Below are positions 1-11,200 of a DNA stretch of 51,702 bases, one piece after another; the stretch's first letter is position 1, and every line of letters starts with the position of its first letter. This DNA comes from JACJXF01 sp964404825 (lineage in GTDB: Bacteria > Bacteroidota > Bacteroidia > Bacteroidales > GCA-2748055), in contig CAYOLQ010000015.1 of the NCBI GenBank assembly GCA_964404825.1, forward strand, positions 1 to 51,702, in the 5' to 3' direction. The position numbers and the translations under genes are program-made. The notes beneath the pieces were generated by a model. It was not told the DNA's origin, did no database searches, and saw only the letters and a program-made list of their open reading frames with translations.

Positions 1-823
1 CAAAAGCATCAATGTCAATTCCGGCATCTATTCCGGTGCGCAGGTATTCAAGACCGTCGGCCAGTGTATAAGCCAGCTCGATATCTGCTGTTGCTCCGGC
101 CTCCTGCATATGGTAACCAGATATACTTATACTGTTGAATTTAGGCATGCGACGAGAGGTGTATTCGAAAATATCAGCAATTATTCGCATCGATGTTTCC
201 GGAGGATAAATATAGGTGTTCCTCACCATGAACTCTTTAAGAATGTCGTTCTGTATAGTGCCGCTTAACTCTTCCAGTTTTGCACCCTGTTCAAGACCTG
301 CCACTATGTAAAATGCCATTATGGGGAGTACGGCTCCGTTCATGGTCATGGAAACCGACATTTTATCAAGAGGGATCTGGTCGAAGAGTACTTTCATATC
401 GAGGATAGAGTCGATAGCAACACCGGCTTTTCCAACATCGCCAACCACCCTTTCATGATCAGAATCGTAGCCTCTGTGGGTAGCAAGGTCAAATGCTACG
501 GATAATCCTTTTTGTCCGGCTGCCAGATTTCTGCGGTAAAAGGCATTTGATTCCTCTGCAGTTGAAAACCCGGCATACTGACGTATAGTCCAGGGTCTGG
601 TTACAAACATGCTTGTATACGGCCCACGGAGAAAGGGAGGAAAACCGGCTGCAAAATTAAGGTGTTCCATTTTTTGCAAATCCTCTGCAGAATATACAGG
701 TTTAACAGGAATGTGCTCCGGTGTCAGCCAGAGTGGAGCATCTGTTTGATTTAATTCATTATTATTACTTAGAACCTTGCCCTCCGCAGACCGGAGATTT
801 ATATTTTTATAATTTGGTTTCAT
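1..823 (-). CDS. mutB: Methylmalonyl-CoA mutase large subunit, N-terminal part (cut by window edge)
   Basis: The catalytic subunit of the B12-dependent mutase interconverts succinyl-CoA and (R)-methylmalonyl-CoA in propionate metabolism. About 274 N-terminal residues are present; the gene runs off the left edge, so the cobalamin-binding domain is not visible. Translation shows the family's substrate-barrel landmarks: a PPFLRGPY segment, then TRPWTIRQYAGF, then FDLATHRGYDSDH. The start codon at 823 overlaps the stop of the small-subunit gene in an ATGA arrangement, which indicates translational coupling and a 1:1 heterodimer. Identification is firm; completeness cannot be judged. Confidence 0.95.
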   Translation of the reverse strand, partial: MKPNYKNINLRSAEGKVLSNNNELNQTDAPLWLTPEHIPVKPVYSAEDLQKMEHLNFAAGFPPFLRGPYTSMFVTRPWTIRQYAGFSTAEESNAFYRRNLAAGQKGLSVAFDLATHRGYDSDHERVVGDVGKAGVAIDSILDMKVLFDQIPLDKMSVSMTMNGAVLPIMAFYIVAGLEQGAKLEELSGTIQNDILKEFMVRNTYIYPPETSMRIIADIFEYTSRRMPKFNSISISGYHMQEAGATADIELAYTLADGLEYLRTGIDAGIDIDAF

Positions 824-2676
824 TCCGATATTAATTTATAGTACTTCTCAAGTTCATCCAGAACATTCGATTTCATATGAATAAAGTTCTGAACTCCTTT
901 TGATTTGAGCTCTTCGATACTATCTTTAGGAAAACCGGCAACCACGAGAACGGCTTTCTTATCAAGGCTAATCAGAGCTACGGGAGCATAGTTTGCATAT
1001 TCCTCATCACTGCTGCATAAGACAACGATAGATGATTTTTCTTTCAGGGCTTGTTTAATTCCGGTTTCGAGGGATTCAAAACCCGGGTTATCAATGATCT
1101 CAAATCCTGCACACCCAAAAAAGCTGGCTGAAAATCCGGCTCTGGCTTTTCTCCATACAGGGTTTCCGATGGTTAAAAGAAATACTTTTTTCGGATTCGA
1201 TTCTACCTTAAGCCTGAGTTTTTCAAACGCCATAGACCCACGATAATTAGTAAGGGGTTCTGCAACAAGCCCTGACTGTTTTTTATTCAGTGGGAATGCA
1301 ACCGAAGTATCCAGATCTTCAGGTTTGTTTTCAAGAAGGTTTGGATATTGGTTTGTTCCGAGGAGAATCTCCTTGCGTGAAGAGACATTCTGATTTTTTT
1401 GTGAAGCGCTGGTATCTATTCTTTTCTGTATTTCACCTGCCTTAAATGCTGCAAGATACCCGCCAAGATCTTCAATTTCAAGGAATAGTTTCCATGATTC
1501 TTCAATAATGGAATCCGTTATGTTTTCAATGAAAAAAGCACCGGCAGCAGGATCCTGTACCTTGTCAAGCCATGCTTCTTCTTTAAGTATAATCTGTGTA
1601 TTGCGGGCTATTCTTTCAGAAAATGCGGTTGTTTTGCGGTAGGGTTTGTCAAATGGCCGGACAGTAAGTGAATCACAACCGCCCATTGCAGCAGACATAC
1701 TTTCTGTGGTAGCACGGAGCATATTCACATAGGGATCATAAACAGTTTGATTCCACTCCGAAGTTGAACAATGCACAAATGTTTTCAGGGAGTTCTCATC
1801 CTGAATCCCCCAGGACTGAACAAGTCGTGCAAAAAGTAAGCGAATGGCCCGGATTTTTGCAATTTCCATAAAATATACTGGTCCGACGGAAAAGTTCAGC
1901 TGCATACTTTTTGCAATAGCTTCAGGTTTTGCGCCTGCCTTTGAAAGCAAATCCAGGTAATCGGAAATTATTGCAAGACTAAATCCTAATTCCTGAACAA
2001 TGTTTGCGCCTGCATTATGAAAAATATGAGCATTAATACCAAGGGTCCTCAGCCCGGGAAAAAGTGATGAGGAATTATTTATGAGTGATGCTGAGATTTT
2101 AAAATCTTCTTCCTCAGAATAGCTGAATTTACCATATCTGGTAAGAAAACCCAGGGGATCGTTATCAACAGACCCGGTTATTTTCGAAGTTTCAATTTTC
2201 CGTGATTTGACTTCGGCAGCCAGAAGTTCGAATATATGGGCGGACTGAGAATGGTTTAGAAAATTGATATTTATACAATCAATATAGATGTCATTTAAAA
2301 GACTTTTAATATCCGCAGAAGACAAAACCATATCTTCCTTAATAATAAATCCGATGGATGTTGCTCCCCAATTTAGGGCATGAAGGGCTGTTGAGTTGGA
2401 TGTTGCTACATTATCAACAACAATATCCTGTCTGATTTCCCAGTTATTTGAAGCGTTTTGATTTCCTCTCAGATAAGGAAATTCCCCGGGCCCGGTTTTC
2501 AGATAACTGAGGTTTTCCAGATCTTCGGCAGTATAGAATGGTTTAACAGAAATTCCTTCATTGGTTTTCCAGATCAGTTTATCATAAGGCAGACCCTTTA
2601 GATCCAGTAACATTTTCTCTTTCCATTTTTCGGCATTAACAGCTTCAAAATCATCAAATAATTTGGTTTTATCCAT
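820..2676 (-). CDS. mutA: Methylmalonyl-CoA mutase small subunit
   Basis: Non-catalytic partner of MutB in the heterodimeric mutase. The barrel-like region resembles MutB (PYLRG, then WEIRQ near the N-terminus). The C-terminal region starting near VFLLTIGNPVWRKARAGF is a degenerate B12-like domain without the DxHxxG cobalt-ligand motif, as expected for the small subunit. I place the start at 2676 (MDKTKLF). Longer in-frame starts exist at 2688 and 2712, but a promoter-like element at 2710-2717 would make the longest one untranscribed. It lies upstream of and overlaps mutB by 4 bp, and is divergent from dnaE. Confidence 0.93.
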   Translation of the reverse strand: MDKTKLFDDFEAVNAEKWKEKMLLDLKGLPYDKLIWKTNEGISVKPFYTAEDLENLSYLKTGPGEFPYLRGNQNASNNWEIRQDIVVDNVATSNSTALHALNWGATSIGFIIKEDMVLSSADIKSLLNDIYIDCININFLNHSQSAHIFELLAAEVKSRKIETSKITGSVDNDPLGFLTRYGKFSYSEEEDFKISASLINNSSSLFPGLRTLGINAHIFHNAGANIVQELGFSLAIISDYLDLLSKAGAKPEAIAKSMQLNFSVGPVYFMEIAKIRAIRLLFARLVQSWGIQDENSLKTFVHCSTSEWNQTVYDPYVNMLRATTESMSAAMGGCDSLTVRPFDKPYRKTTAFSERIARNTQIILKEEAWLDKVQDPAAGAFFIENITDSIIEESWKLFLEIEDLGGYLAAFKAGEIQKRIDTSASQKNQNVSSRKEILLGTNQYPNLLENKPEDLDTSVAFPLNKKQSGLVAEPLTNYRGSMAFEKLRLKVESNPKKVFLLTIGNPVWRKARAGFSASFFGCAGFEIIDNPGFESLETGIKQALKEKSSIVVLCSSDEEYANYAPVALISLDKKAVLVVAGFPKDSIEELKSKGVQNFIHMKSNVLDELEKYYKLISE

Positions 2677-2709
2677 GGAATCCCCCATTTTTTCTTTTAT
2701 GTGACGCTG

Positions 2710-2717
2710 CAAAGTAA
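2710..2717 (-). promoter_or_regulatory. Possible -7 element for mutAB
   Basis: On the minus strand this reads TTACTTTG, one mismatch from the Bacteroidota -7 consensus TAnnTTTG. It lies about 34 bp upstream of the chosen mutA start. The matching -33 element is weak, so this is a tentative call. Confidence 0.3.
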
Positions 2718-2918
2718 GCGATTTTGGAGGTATGTTGGAAATGATATTTGTCAGGATATGTAATCCGGCCTCTCCAAAAACCTTTCAAGACTTATCAACA
2801 CTACTGTATTTTTGATTTGATTTATGGTAATTTTAGCAAAAGCCAATAATCAATAAATTATAATCTATAGAATTGATTATCAGATTTTAATAAATTCATC
2901 AAATCGCATAACCAGTAA

Positions 2919-5900
2919 ATGTTCCTGATTTTTGATACCGAAACAACCGGACTGCCTAAAAGAGATAATGCTCCTTTGGAAGAGCTCGACAACTGGCCCA
3001 GGTTGGTGCAACTTGCCTGGCAGATGCACGATATTTCAGGAAAATTTCTGGGTGCAAAAGATTATATAATTAAACCGGAAGGTTTTACCATTCCTTATGC
3101 AGCTGAGAAAGTACATGGGATTTCCACGGAAAAAGCTCTTGCTTCAGGTCATGATTTAAAAACTGTTCTTGCAGAATTTGCTAAGGACATTTCTTCTTCC
3201 AGACTTGTAATTGCTCATAATATTGAGTTTGATATAAATATTGTAGCTTCTGAGTTTTTAAGAAACGGTATTGAAAGCGACTTCCTCCAAAAGAAGAAGC
3301 TTTGCACAAAATTGGAAAGCACCGACTTCTGTGCCATTCCCGGGGGAAGAGGAGGTAAGTTTAAATGGCCGAATCTTGCCGAGCTTCATCTTAAACTTTT
3401 TGGTGAAGGCTTTTCGGGTGCCCATAACGCCTCTGCAGATGTGGAAGCAACTTCCAGATGCTTTCTTGAACTCTTGCGTCTGGGTGTACTCAAAAACGCT
3501 TCGCATTTACTTTCTTCTGAGGAGATAGCCTTGTTCAACAAAGCTAATCCCGGCCCGATAAAGCCTGCAGGTATTGAGGGATTGCCGGAAAAAGACAGTA
3601 AAGTCACAGAGGATGTGAAAGTTTTCAGTGAAACGGGAGATACTTCCGGTAGCGAAACTGTTCAATTCACCCATTTGCACGTACATACGCAATATTCTAT
3701 ACTTGACGGCGCTGCTTCCATTTCAGGATTGATGCATAAAGCCAAAGAGGATGGTATGAAGGCTATTGCCATTACTGATCATGGCAATTTGTTTGGTGCA
3801 AAGATATTTCACAATGAAGCAAAAAAGCAGGGACTTAAGCCTATCATAGGTTGTGAGGTTTATGTTTCAAAACGTTCACGACACGACAAAAAAGAGAAGA
3901 TTGACGCCAGCGGTGATCATCTTATTCTGCTTGCAAAAAATAAAGCAGGTTATTATAACCTCGTTAAGCTTGTTTCCCTGGGATGGATAGAGGGAATGTA
4001 CTACAAACCAAGGATTGATAAAGAACTTCTGAAACAATATTCCACTGGCATTATAGCAACTACTGCTTGTCTCGGAGGTGAGATCCCGCAGGAAATCATG
4101 AACCATGGCACTGAATCGGCGGAAGAACTTCTCAAAACATACCAGGACATATTCGGTGATGACTTTTACCTCGAGCTGATGCGTCATAAAAGCAATGATC
4201 CAGCCATGAACCATCAGGTTTACAAGGATCAGGTGTTTGTGAATGGAGTCCTGATGGAACTCGGCAAGAAACATGGCGTGAAATGTATTGCAACAAATGA
4301 TGTGCATTTCATTAATCCGGAAGACGCCGGTGCTCATGATCGCCTGATATGCCTGAATACGGGTAAAGATCTTGATGATCCCTCCCGGATGAAATACACA
4401 CAGCAGGAATGGTTTAAAACACGTGCTGAAATGCAGAAGGTGTTTGAGGATATTCCCGAAGTCTTAATAAACACGCAGGAGATTGTTGATAAGGTTGAAT
4501 CGTATGCGCTCAACCGTGACCCCATTATGCCTGATTTCCCTCTTCCCGAGGGCTTTGACAATGAAGATGTGTACCTGAAACATTTGACCTATGTGGGTGC
4601 TGCTAAAAGATATCCTGAGATAACACCCGAAATTACTGAGCGAATAGATTTTGAGCTCGAAGTAGTTAAAAACATGGGCTTTCCCGGTTATTTTTTAATC
4701 GTCCAGGATTTTATTAATCAGGCAAGAAAAATGGGGGTGGCTGTTGGTCCTGGCCGGGGATCTGCTGCCGGCTCTGTAGTTGCATATTGTACAGGTATAA
4801 CTGATATTGATCCCCTGCGATATAACCTCCTTTTCGAAAGATTTCTGAATCCTGACAGGATTTCATTACCCGATATTGACATTGATTTTGATGAAGACGG
4901 CCGTGAGCACGTTCTGGAATGGGTTGTGAACAAATATGGTAAGAACAAGGTAGCTCAGATTATCACCTTTGGTACAATGGCTGCTAAAATGGCTATCAGG
5001 GATGTTGCACGGATTCAGAAATTACCTTTGTCGGAAGCCGACCGTATTGCAAAGCTGGTACCTGAAAGACCTGGTACTACACTAAAAAAGGCCTACGAGG
5101 AAGTGCCTGAATTACGTAAAGAACGTGATTCACAGAATGCCGAAATAGCCAGTGTTTTAGCATATGCCGGAACACTTGAGGGATCCGTAAGGCATACAGG
5201 AATACATGCATGTGGAATCATTATTGGCAGGGAAGACCTGATTGAACATATCCCAATCTGCATTTCCAAAGATTCTCCTTTACTTGTTACCCAGTATGAC
5301 GGGAAACATGTTGAAGATGTCGGAATGTTAAAAATGGATTTTCTGGGGCTTAAGACACTTTCTATTATTAAGGATGCTGTGGAAAATGTTCTCGAGTCAA
5401 AAGGGATCAGTATTGACGTCGGAAATCTGCCAATTGAAGATCAGCAGACCTATGAACTGTATGCAAGGGGGGATACTACGGGACTTTTCCAGTTTGAATC
5501 TCCGGGAATGCGCAAGCATCTTCGTGATCTGAAACCCAATCGTTTTGAAGACCTGATTGCCATGAACGCCCTTTATCGTCCGGGTCCCATGGAATACATT
5601 CCTTCATTTATCAGAAGAAAGCACGGCAAGGAAGCTATCTCTTATGCCGTTCCTGAAATGGAAGAAGAACTCAGGGAAACGTATGGTATTACTGTTTATC
5701 AGGAACAGGTGATGAGGCTATCCCAGCGTCTGGCAGGGTTTACCAGAGGTCAGGCTGACTCCCTTCGTAAAGCAATGGGAAAGAAAATCCGCAAGATGAT
5801 GGACGAACTGAAAAGTAAGTTCGTTGAAGGTTGCCAGAAAAACGGATATTCCGAAGAGGTAATTAACAAAATCTGGGCCGACTGGGAAGCATTTGCGGAG

Positions 5901-7166
5901 TATGCATTCAATAAGTCTCATTCTACCTGCTATGCATACGTTTCCTATCAGACAGCATACCTCAAAGCGCATTACCCCGCTGAGTTTATGGCCGCAGTTC
6001 TTAGCAGAAACATTGCCGATATTAAAAAAATCGGATTGTTTATGGATGAATGCCGGAGAATGGGAATCGCAGTACTTGGTCCGGATGTGAACGAGAGTAA
6101 TGTAAAGTTTACGGTGAATAAAAAGGGTAATATCCGTTTTGGTCTGGGTGCAATTAAAGGTGTTGGCGAATCGGCCGTTGCTACAATAATCGAAGAGCGG
6201 AAAAAAAATGGTCTGTTTAAAGATATTTACGATTTTATTGAAAGAATTGATCTGCGGATTATGACCCGCAAAAACCTCGAAGGGCTTGCTTCTTCAGGTG
6301 CCTTCGACTGTTTTGCCGAAATTAACCGTGCGCAATATTCACATCCGGTTGGAAATGAAGCAAGTTTTTTTGATGCATTGGTAAAATACGGAAGCCGGCT
6401 TCATAACGAAAAACTAAGTACCCAGCAATCGCTTTTCGGGGGAGGAAATGAAGAGGTTATTATGAAACCTGTTCCGGCAGGTGTTGAAGACTGGCCACTT
6501 CTGGAAAGGATTAACAGGGAAAAGGAACTTATCGGGATGTATCTTACTGCACACCCGCTGGATCGGTTCAGACCGGAAATAAAAAGCTATTGTAATGTGG
6601 ATTTGTATGATCTAAACAACAGGCTTTCTGATTTTAAAGGAAAGGATGTTACATTCGCGGGAATCATAAAATCGTTCAGGGAAGGAATTTCACAGAAGAA
6701 CAACCGGGCATTCGGCATTGCCATTCTTGAAGATTTTAATGATACCTATCAACTCAGGCTGTGGGGAAATGATCATGTTAATTATAAGAAATACTTCAGT
6801 ACAGGAGTGTCAATAATGGTTAAAGCTGCAGTGGAAGTATGGGAAAATAAAAAAGAAGAGCGTTCCGGCATTGAAGTACGGGTAAAAAGCGTACATCTGC
6901 TTTCAGAAGTCAGAAAAGATATGGTAAGAAGCATATTGCTTACCATTAAACTCAACCTGTTGAATGAATCTTTGGTAGATGAATTATTCAGATTTAACGG
7001 GAAAGCTGAAAAGGGCAGCAGTGCTAAACATTTACGCATTCAGATTGTTGACAATGAAAGCAACCTGAAGGTGGATCTTTTTTCGCGGAACATATACCTG
7101 AATATTAGTGATGGTTTTTTTGAGTTTTTAAACTCAAACCCGGAAATTGAATATTTATTGAAATAA
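2919..7166 (+). CDS. dnaE: DNA polymerase III alpha subunit with N-terminal proofreading exonuclease
   Basis: Replicative polymerase, 1415 residues, longer than a plain DnaE (about 1160-1250). Residues 1 to about 190 form a DEDDh 3'-5' exonuclease: FDTETTG at the start, AHNIEFD in the middle, and HNASADVEAT with the His and last Asp. A short linker leads to the PHP domain at about residue 251 (HLHVHTQYSILDG, ITDHGNLFG). The polymerase active-site segment PDIDIDFDEDGR is near residue 650, followed by the fingers, HhH and OB-type regions. The epsilon-like function is therefore on the same chain rather than only on a separate DnaQ. Monocistronic by position; divergent from mutAB. Confidence 0.96.
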   Translation: MFLIFDTETTGLPKRDNAPLEELDNWPRLVQLAWQMHDISGKFLGAKDYIIKPEGFTIPYAAEKVHGISTEKALASGHDLKTVLAEFAKDISSSRLVIAHNIEFDINIVASEFLRNGIESDFLQKKKLCTKLESTDFCAIPGGRGGKFKWPNLAELHLKLFGEGFSGAHNASADVEATSRCFLELLRLGVLKNASHLLSSEEIALFNKANPGPIKPAGIEGLPEKDSKVTEDVKVFSETGDTSGSETVQFTHLHVHTQYSILDGAASISGLMHKAKEDGMKAIAITDHGNLFGAKIFHNEAKKQGLKPIIGCEVYVSKRSRHDKKEKIDASGDHLILLAKNKAGYYNLVKLVSLGWIEGMYYKPRIDKELLKQYSTGIIATTACLGGEIPQEIMNHGTESAEELLKTYQDIFGDDFYLELMRHKSNDPAMNHQVYKDQVFVNGVLMELGKKHGVKCIATNDVHFINPEDAGAHDRLICLNTGKDLDDPSRMKYTQQEWFKTRAEMQKVFEDIPEVLINTQEIVDKVESYALNRDPIMPDFPLPEGFDNEDVYLKHLTYVGAAKRYPEITPEITERIDFELEVVKNMGFPGYFLIVQDFINQARKMGVAVGPGRGSAAGSVVAYCTGITDIDPLRYNLLFERFLNPDRISLPDIDIDFDEDGREHVLEWVVNKYGKNKVAQIITFGTMAAKMAIRDVARIQKLPLSEADRIAKLVPERPGTTLKKAYEEVPELRKERDSQNAEIASVLAYAGTLEGSVRHTGIHACGIIIGREDLIEHIPICISKDSPLLVTQYDGKHVEDVGMLKMDFLGLKTLSIIKDAVENVLESKGISIDVGNLPIEDQQTYELYARGDTTGLFQFESPGMRKHLRDLKPNRFEDLIAMNALYRPGPMEYIPSFIRRKHGKEAISYAVPEMEEELRETYGITVYQEQVMRLSQRLAGFTRGQADSLRKAMGKKIRKMMDELKSKFVEGCQKNGYSEEVINKIWADWEAFAEYAFNKSHSTCYAYVSYQTAYLKAHYPAEFMAAVLSRNIADIKKIGLFMDECRRMGIAVLGPDVNESNVKFTVNKKGNIRFGLGAIKGVGESAVATIIEERKKNGLFKDIYDFIERIDLRIMTRKNLEGLASSGAFDCFAEINRAQYSHPVGNEASFFDALVKYGSRLHNEKLSTQQSLFGGGNEEVIMKPVPAGVEDWPLLERINREKELIGMYLTAHPLDRFRPEIKSYCNVDLYDLNNRLSDFKGKDVTFAGIIKSFREGISQKNNRAFGIAILEDFNDTYQLRLWGNDHVNYKKYFSTGVSIMVKAAVEVWENKKEERSGIEVRVKSVHLLSEVRKDMVRSILLTIKLNLLNESLVDELFRFNGKAEKGSSAKHLRIQIVDNESNLKVDLFSRNIYLNISDGFFEFLNSNPEIEYLLK

Positions 7167-7201
7167 ACGAAATCATCCTAACAATGCTTTTTAAACTTTT
7201 A

Positions 7202-7209
7202 TAACTTTG
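7202..7209 (+). promoter_or_regulatory. -7 promoter element for thioredoxin
   Basis: TAACTTTG matches the Bacteroidota -7 consensus TAnnTTTG exactly and lies 20 bp before the thioredoxin ATG. The -33 region is T-rich but has no clear TTTG. Confidence 0.5.
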
Positions 7210-7229
7210 TACTCTTAAATACTATTGAT

Positions 7230-7547
7230 ATGGCTATCGAATTAACAGACAGTAATTTTGAAGAATTAGTTTTGAAATCAGACAAACCGGTGATCGTTGA
7301 TTTCTGGGCTGAATGGTGTGGTCCCTGCCGGATGGTTGGTCCTATTGTAAATGAAATAGGCGAAGATTTTAAAGGAAAAGCAATTGTTGGAAAGCTTGAT
7401 GTGGATAGCAATCCCGGAGTTACCCAAAAATTCGGAATCCGCAATATTCCCACTATCCTGTATTTTAAAAATGGAGTTATTGCTGATAAGCAGGTCGGGG
7501 CTGTTGCCAAAAGTGCTTTGGTAAGTAAACTTGAAGCCTTGCTTTAA
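7230..7547 (+). CDS. trxA: Thioredoxin
   Basis: Cytosolic disulfide reductase of 105 residues, the normal family length. The active site WCGPC is present in the FWAEWCGPCRM context, and the cis-proline loop is seen as NIPT. No signal peptide, so it acts in the cytoplasm. It sits 63 bp after dnaE with its own promoter-like TAACTTTG, so it is probably transcribed separately. Confidence 0.95.
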   Translation: MAIELTDSNFEELVLKSDKPVIVDFWAEWCGPCRMVGPIVNEIGEDFKGKAIVGKLDVDSNPGVTQKFGIRNIPTILYFKNGVIADKQVGAVAKSALVSKLEALL

Positions 7548-7658
7548 TGTTTTAACAGTATCTCTTTTGCATCGTTTACCGGAAACCCTGAAACATATTA
7601 CTTCGGGATTTTCTTCAGTCAGGTTTTTAAAGTTTTCATATAATCAGGCACTTATCCA

Positions 7659-8252
7659 ATGCGCCCAATAAATAAGGTATGTGTTTTTTGTGCTTCAAGT
7701 TCACATATTGATAAAGCATATTTCAGGGACGCTGAACTTCTTGGAAAGATATTCCTTGAGAACAATATTCATGTTGTATACGGTGGTGGTGGTGCCGGTT
7801 TAATGGGACATCTCGCCGATACAATAATTTCCGGGGGAGGACAAATTACCGGAATAATACCACAGTTCATGAAGGCGATGAAGTGGGATCACTCAAAAGT
7901 CACTGAAATGATCGAGGTCGAAACAATGCATCAGCGTAAAAGTATGATGATACATGATGTTGATGCTGTGGTAGCTTTACCCGGGGGAATAGGCACCCTT
8001 GAAGAACTTACAGAAGTTATTACTCTTAAACAACTTGGCCAGTTTTTAGCCCCGATTATAATTCTGAATACCGAAGGATTTTATAATCACCTGAATGAAT
8101 TTTTCCACAAAATGATGGATGAGCATTTTATGAGACATATTCATAAAGAAATCTGGCAAATGGTTGACTCTCCGGCTGAAGTTATCCCAGCCATAAAAAA
8201 GTCACCACCATGGGACGGGAGTGCCATTAAGTATGCAGCAGTTCACGATTAG
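7659..8252 (+). CDS. LOG-family nucleotide phosphoribohydrolase
   Basis: 197-residue protein of the LOG (Lonely Guy) / TIGR00730 family, which hydrolyses nucleoside 5'-monophosphates such as AMP or cytokinin ribotides to base and ribose phosphate. Seen: a Rossmann-like N-terminus (VCVFCASSS), a glycine-rich GGGGAGLMG loop, and the signature PGGIGTLEE. The physiological substrate in bacteria is often purine nucleotide rather than cytokinin, so I give no symbol. Its stop codon overlaps the stop of the convergent SpoIIE gene by 2 bp. Confidence 0.9.
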   Translation: MRPINKVCVFCASSSHIDKAYFRDAELLGKIFLENNIHVVYGGGGAGLMGHLADTIISGGGQITGIIPQFMKAMKWDHSKVTEMIEVETMHQRKSMMIHDVDAVVALPGGIGTLEELTEVITLKQLGQFLAPIIILNTEGFYNHLNEFFHKMMDEHFMRHIHKEIWQMVDSPAEVIPAIKKSPPWDGSAIKYAAVHD

Positions 8253-11200
8253 AACTTACGGCCTATAACCAAAACATCATCTACCTGTTCAATCTCACCT
8301 CTCCAGGCTTCCAGTGTACCTTCCAGAACATCCCTCTGCTTATCCATTGGGATATCCTGAAGTGCAAGAACCAGTTCTTTCATGGGTTTAGACTTGAATT
8401 TCTTACCGGTTTCGCCACCAAACTGATCCGCAAATCCATCTGAAAAGAAATAAATCGTATCTCCTTTCTGAATCTGAATTTCGTTATTTGTGAATTTCTT
8501 TTCGGTATCAAGTCTTGACCTTCCTATGGGAAACCTGTCCCCGCCATATTCTTTCAGTTCTCCGTTTCTCACAAGCCAGAGTGGATTAAAGGCTCCGGCA
8601 AACTGCAGTATATTCGTTTTCCTGTTATAACAAATCAGGCATAGGTCCATACCATCCTGAATTGCACCACCTGCAGAATCCTGTCTTTGAAGAGTCGTGG
8701 TAACTTCATAATTAAGATTATCAAGTATATCGGAGGGCTTATAAATTTTATTTTCTTTTACTATCTTATTCAGGGAATTGTATCCGATAATCGACATGAA
8801 TGCTCCAGGGACTCCATGTCCTGTGCAGTCCACAGCTGCAAGAAACTCAAGATCTCCAATTACATTTAACCAGTAAAAGTCACCGCTTACAATATCCTTT
8901 GGTTTAAAAAGGACAAATGTATCGCTAAACGGTAGTTCCGATGGAAGAATTGCAAACTGAATTCTTTTAGCATACCGGATACTGTCCGTGATATCTTTAT
9001 TCTTCTGAGAAAGCTCCTCTTTCTGGGCAACGACTTCAGCTGTTCTTTCAATAACTTTTTCTTCAAGAACTTGTTTTTCACGCACCAGATTCGATTCCCT
9101 TACTTTTATATACGAAACAATTGCGGCTGCCGCGGCAAAGATGCATATCAGGATAAACCACCAGGTTTTATAAAATGGGGGCATAATCTGAAAATCTAAA
9201 ACTATCGGCTCTGTATTCCAGTTCCCTTCACTGTTTTGCGCTATCAGATGAAAGGAATATTTCTTTGGACTTAATGCAGGGTAGGTTACCGAGGTTTGTG
9301 TAGTCTGCCGTTCATTGTTATCAGCTCCGAGAAGCTTTATCCTATATTTAACAGAGTTCGGGTTTGTCAGACAAATACTGATATAATCTATAACAATATC
9401 ATTTTCAGTATGTCTTAGCTTTAATCCTGATTTTATATCCCGATCCTTTAGATTTACCTTCAGTCCGATAATGTGAGTAAGAGGATTCTGATTTATTGTG
9501 CGCTTTAATGCGGGATCAAACCGATTAACACCGGCAACTGTTCCAAACCATAAACGACCTTTGGAATCAAGGAAGCTGGAGTTTGCCTTAGTCTCTATTC
9601 CTGTAAATCCATTCTTTTCAGTATAGGTAAAAATTTCATCCTTTGCAGAATTATAGATGTTGAGGCCTTTATTTGTGCCGATATAAATATTATTTTCCAA
9701 ATCAGTATTCAGAAGATTAATAAGGTTTCCAAGTAAACCGTCACTTTCTTTAAAGTTCCTTATAATCTGATTTTTTAAGGGATCAATTACCAGAATTCCC
9801 TGAGCTTCGGTTCCAATCCATAATTGTCCCTGATGATCCTCAATCATGCAGGTTGCAGTAAAATTTTCTCCTAAATCGGGTATTGTAAATGTTGTATCGG
9901 TTAGCAACGTAAGACCCAATCCCCTGCAACCTATCCATAAACGGTTTTTACTGTCTGAATACAGAGCGGTTATATCATTTCCTGCAAGTCCTGAAGTCTG
10001 GGTAAAATAGCTGACTTCTCTGGTGTCGTAATCATATGAAACAAGCCCGTCAAGAGTTCCGGCCCAGACTTTTCCATTTTTATCTGTTTCAAGTGCTGTT
10101 ACAACCAACTTCGGCAGGTATGAGTTCAACCTTGGCTCATAAGTGAAAACAGATGTCTTATTATTATAGGTGAAGATCCCTTCTGAATCAGTACTTATCC
10201 AGACTCTTTGCTTGTTATCTTCCTTGATCATTCTGATAAGCGTGCCTTTGAGTTTTTGAAAATCATGAAATTGATTTTCAACCGGCAAATTTTCGTCATA
10301 AATTGAAACACCCTCATTGGTGCCAAACCAGAATTTCCCCGATTTGTCCTGGATCACTGACCAGATCTGTGAGTTTAATAATCCGTCCTCCGTAGAAAAA
10401 GAAACGAATTGTTCACCTTTAAAAATCGATAAGCCGTGCTCATGGGTCCCGATAAGCATGTTCCCCTCTTTGTCTTCTATTATTCTTCTGATTTTTAAGT
10501 CATTAAGTCCATTGGAAAGATTGAAGGTTTTAAGTCCGTATTCAGAAATTTGCGTGATTCCCTCTCCCCAGGTTCCGACCCATAAAAACCCATTATGGTC
10601 TTCAGCAATGGACGAAATCCAGTTTGAGGCAAGTCCGTCACGGATATCGAAAATTGTAAAAGTATCCTTTGCTGATTCATATTTATATAAGCCACCATGA
10701 TACGTTCCAAACCACAGATTGCTTTTGGAGTCTTCAAACATACAAGTGATTAGGAAGAACGACGGCATCCCGTCCAGATTAAGGTTTACAAAACTGTTTT
10801 CAAGTGGTTTATAGTATTTAATAAACGCATCGGTAATAAAATAAACTACTCCCTTTTCCGACAGATATGCTCCAAAAACCCTGTCGCTTAAACGGTCTCC
10901 GATATAATGCTCATATTGAGATTCTTTCAGGGTTTTCCCGGCATTATTAATTTTTACTACTCCGGAAAGTTCAGAGCAGATCCACAAATTTCCCTCCGGA
11001 TCATTTAAAATGGATGTGATATCACTTGAAAACAATTCCCCCGGCGAAGAAAAAACATGAAAACTACGGCCATCAAAAAAACTGACTCCCCCTCCGCTAT
11101 GTCCAAACCAGATAAAATTCTTATTATCCCTGTAGATTGTTCTTACTCCATTTTCAGACATGCCGTCATCAATGGAATAATTATTAAATTCTTTTCCATT

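Noticed and set aside
3876..4337. 153-codon minus-strand frame inside dnaE
   Set aside because: Shadow of the conserved dnaE reading frame; no family features.
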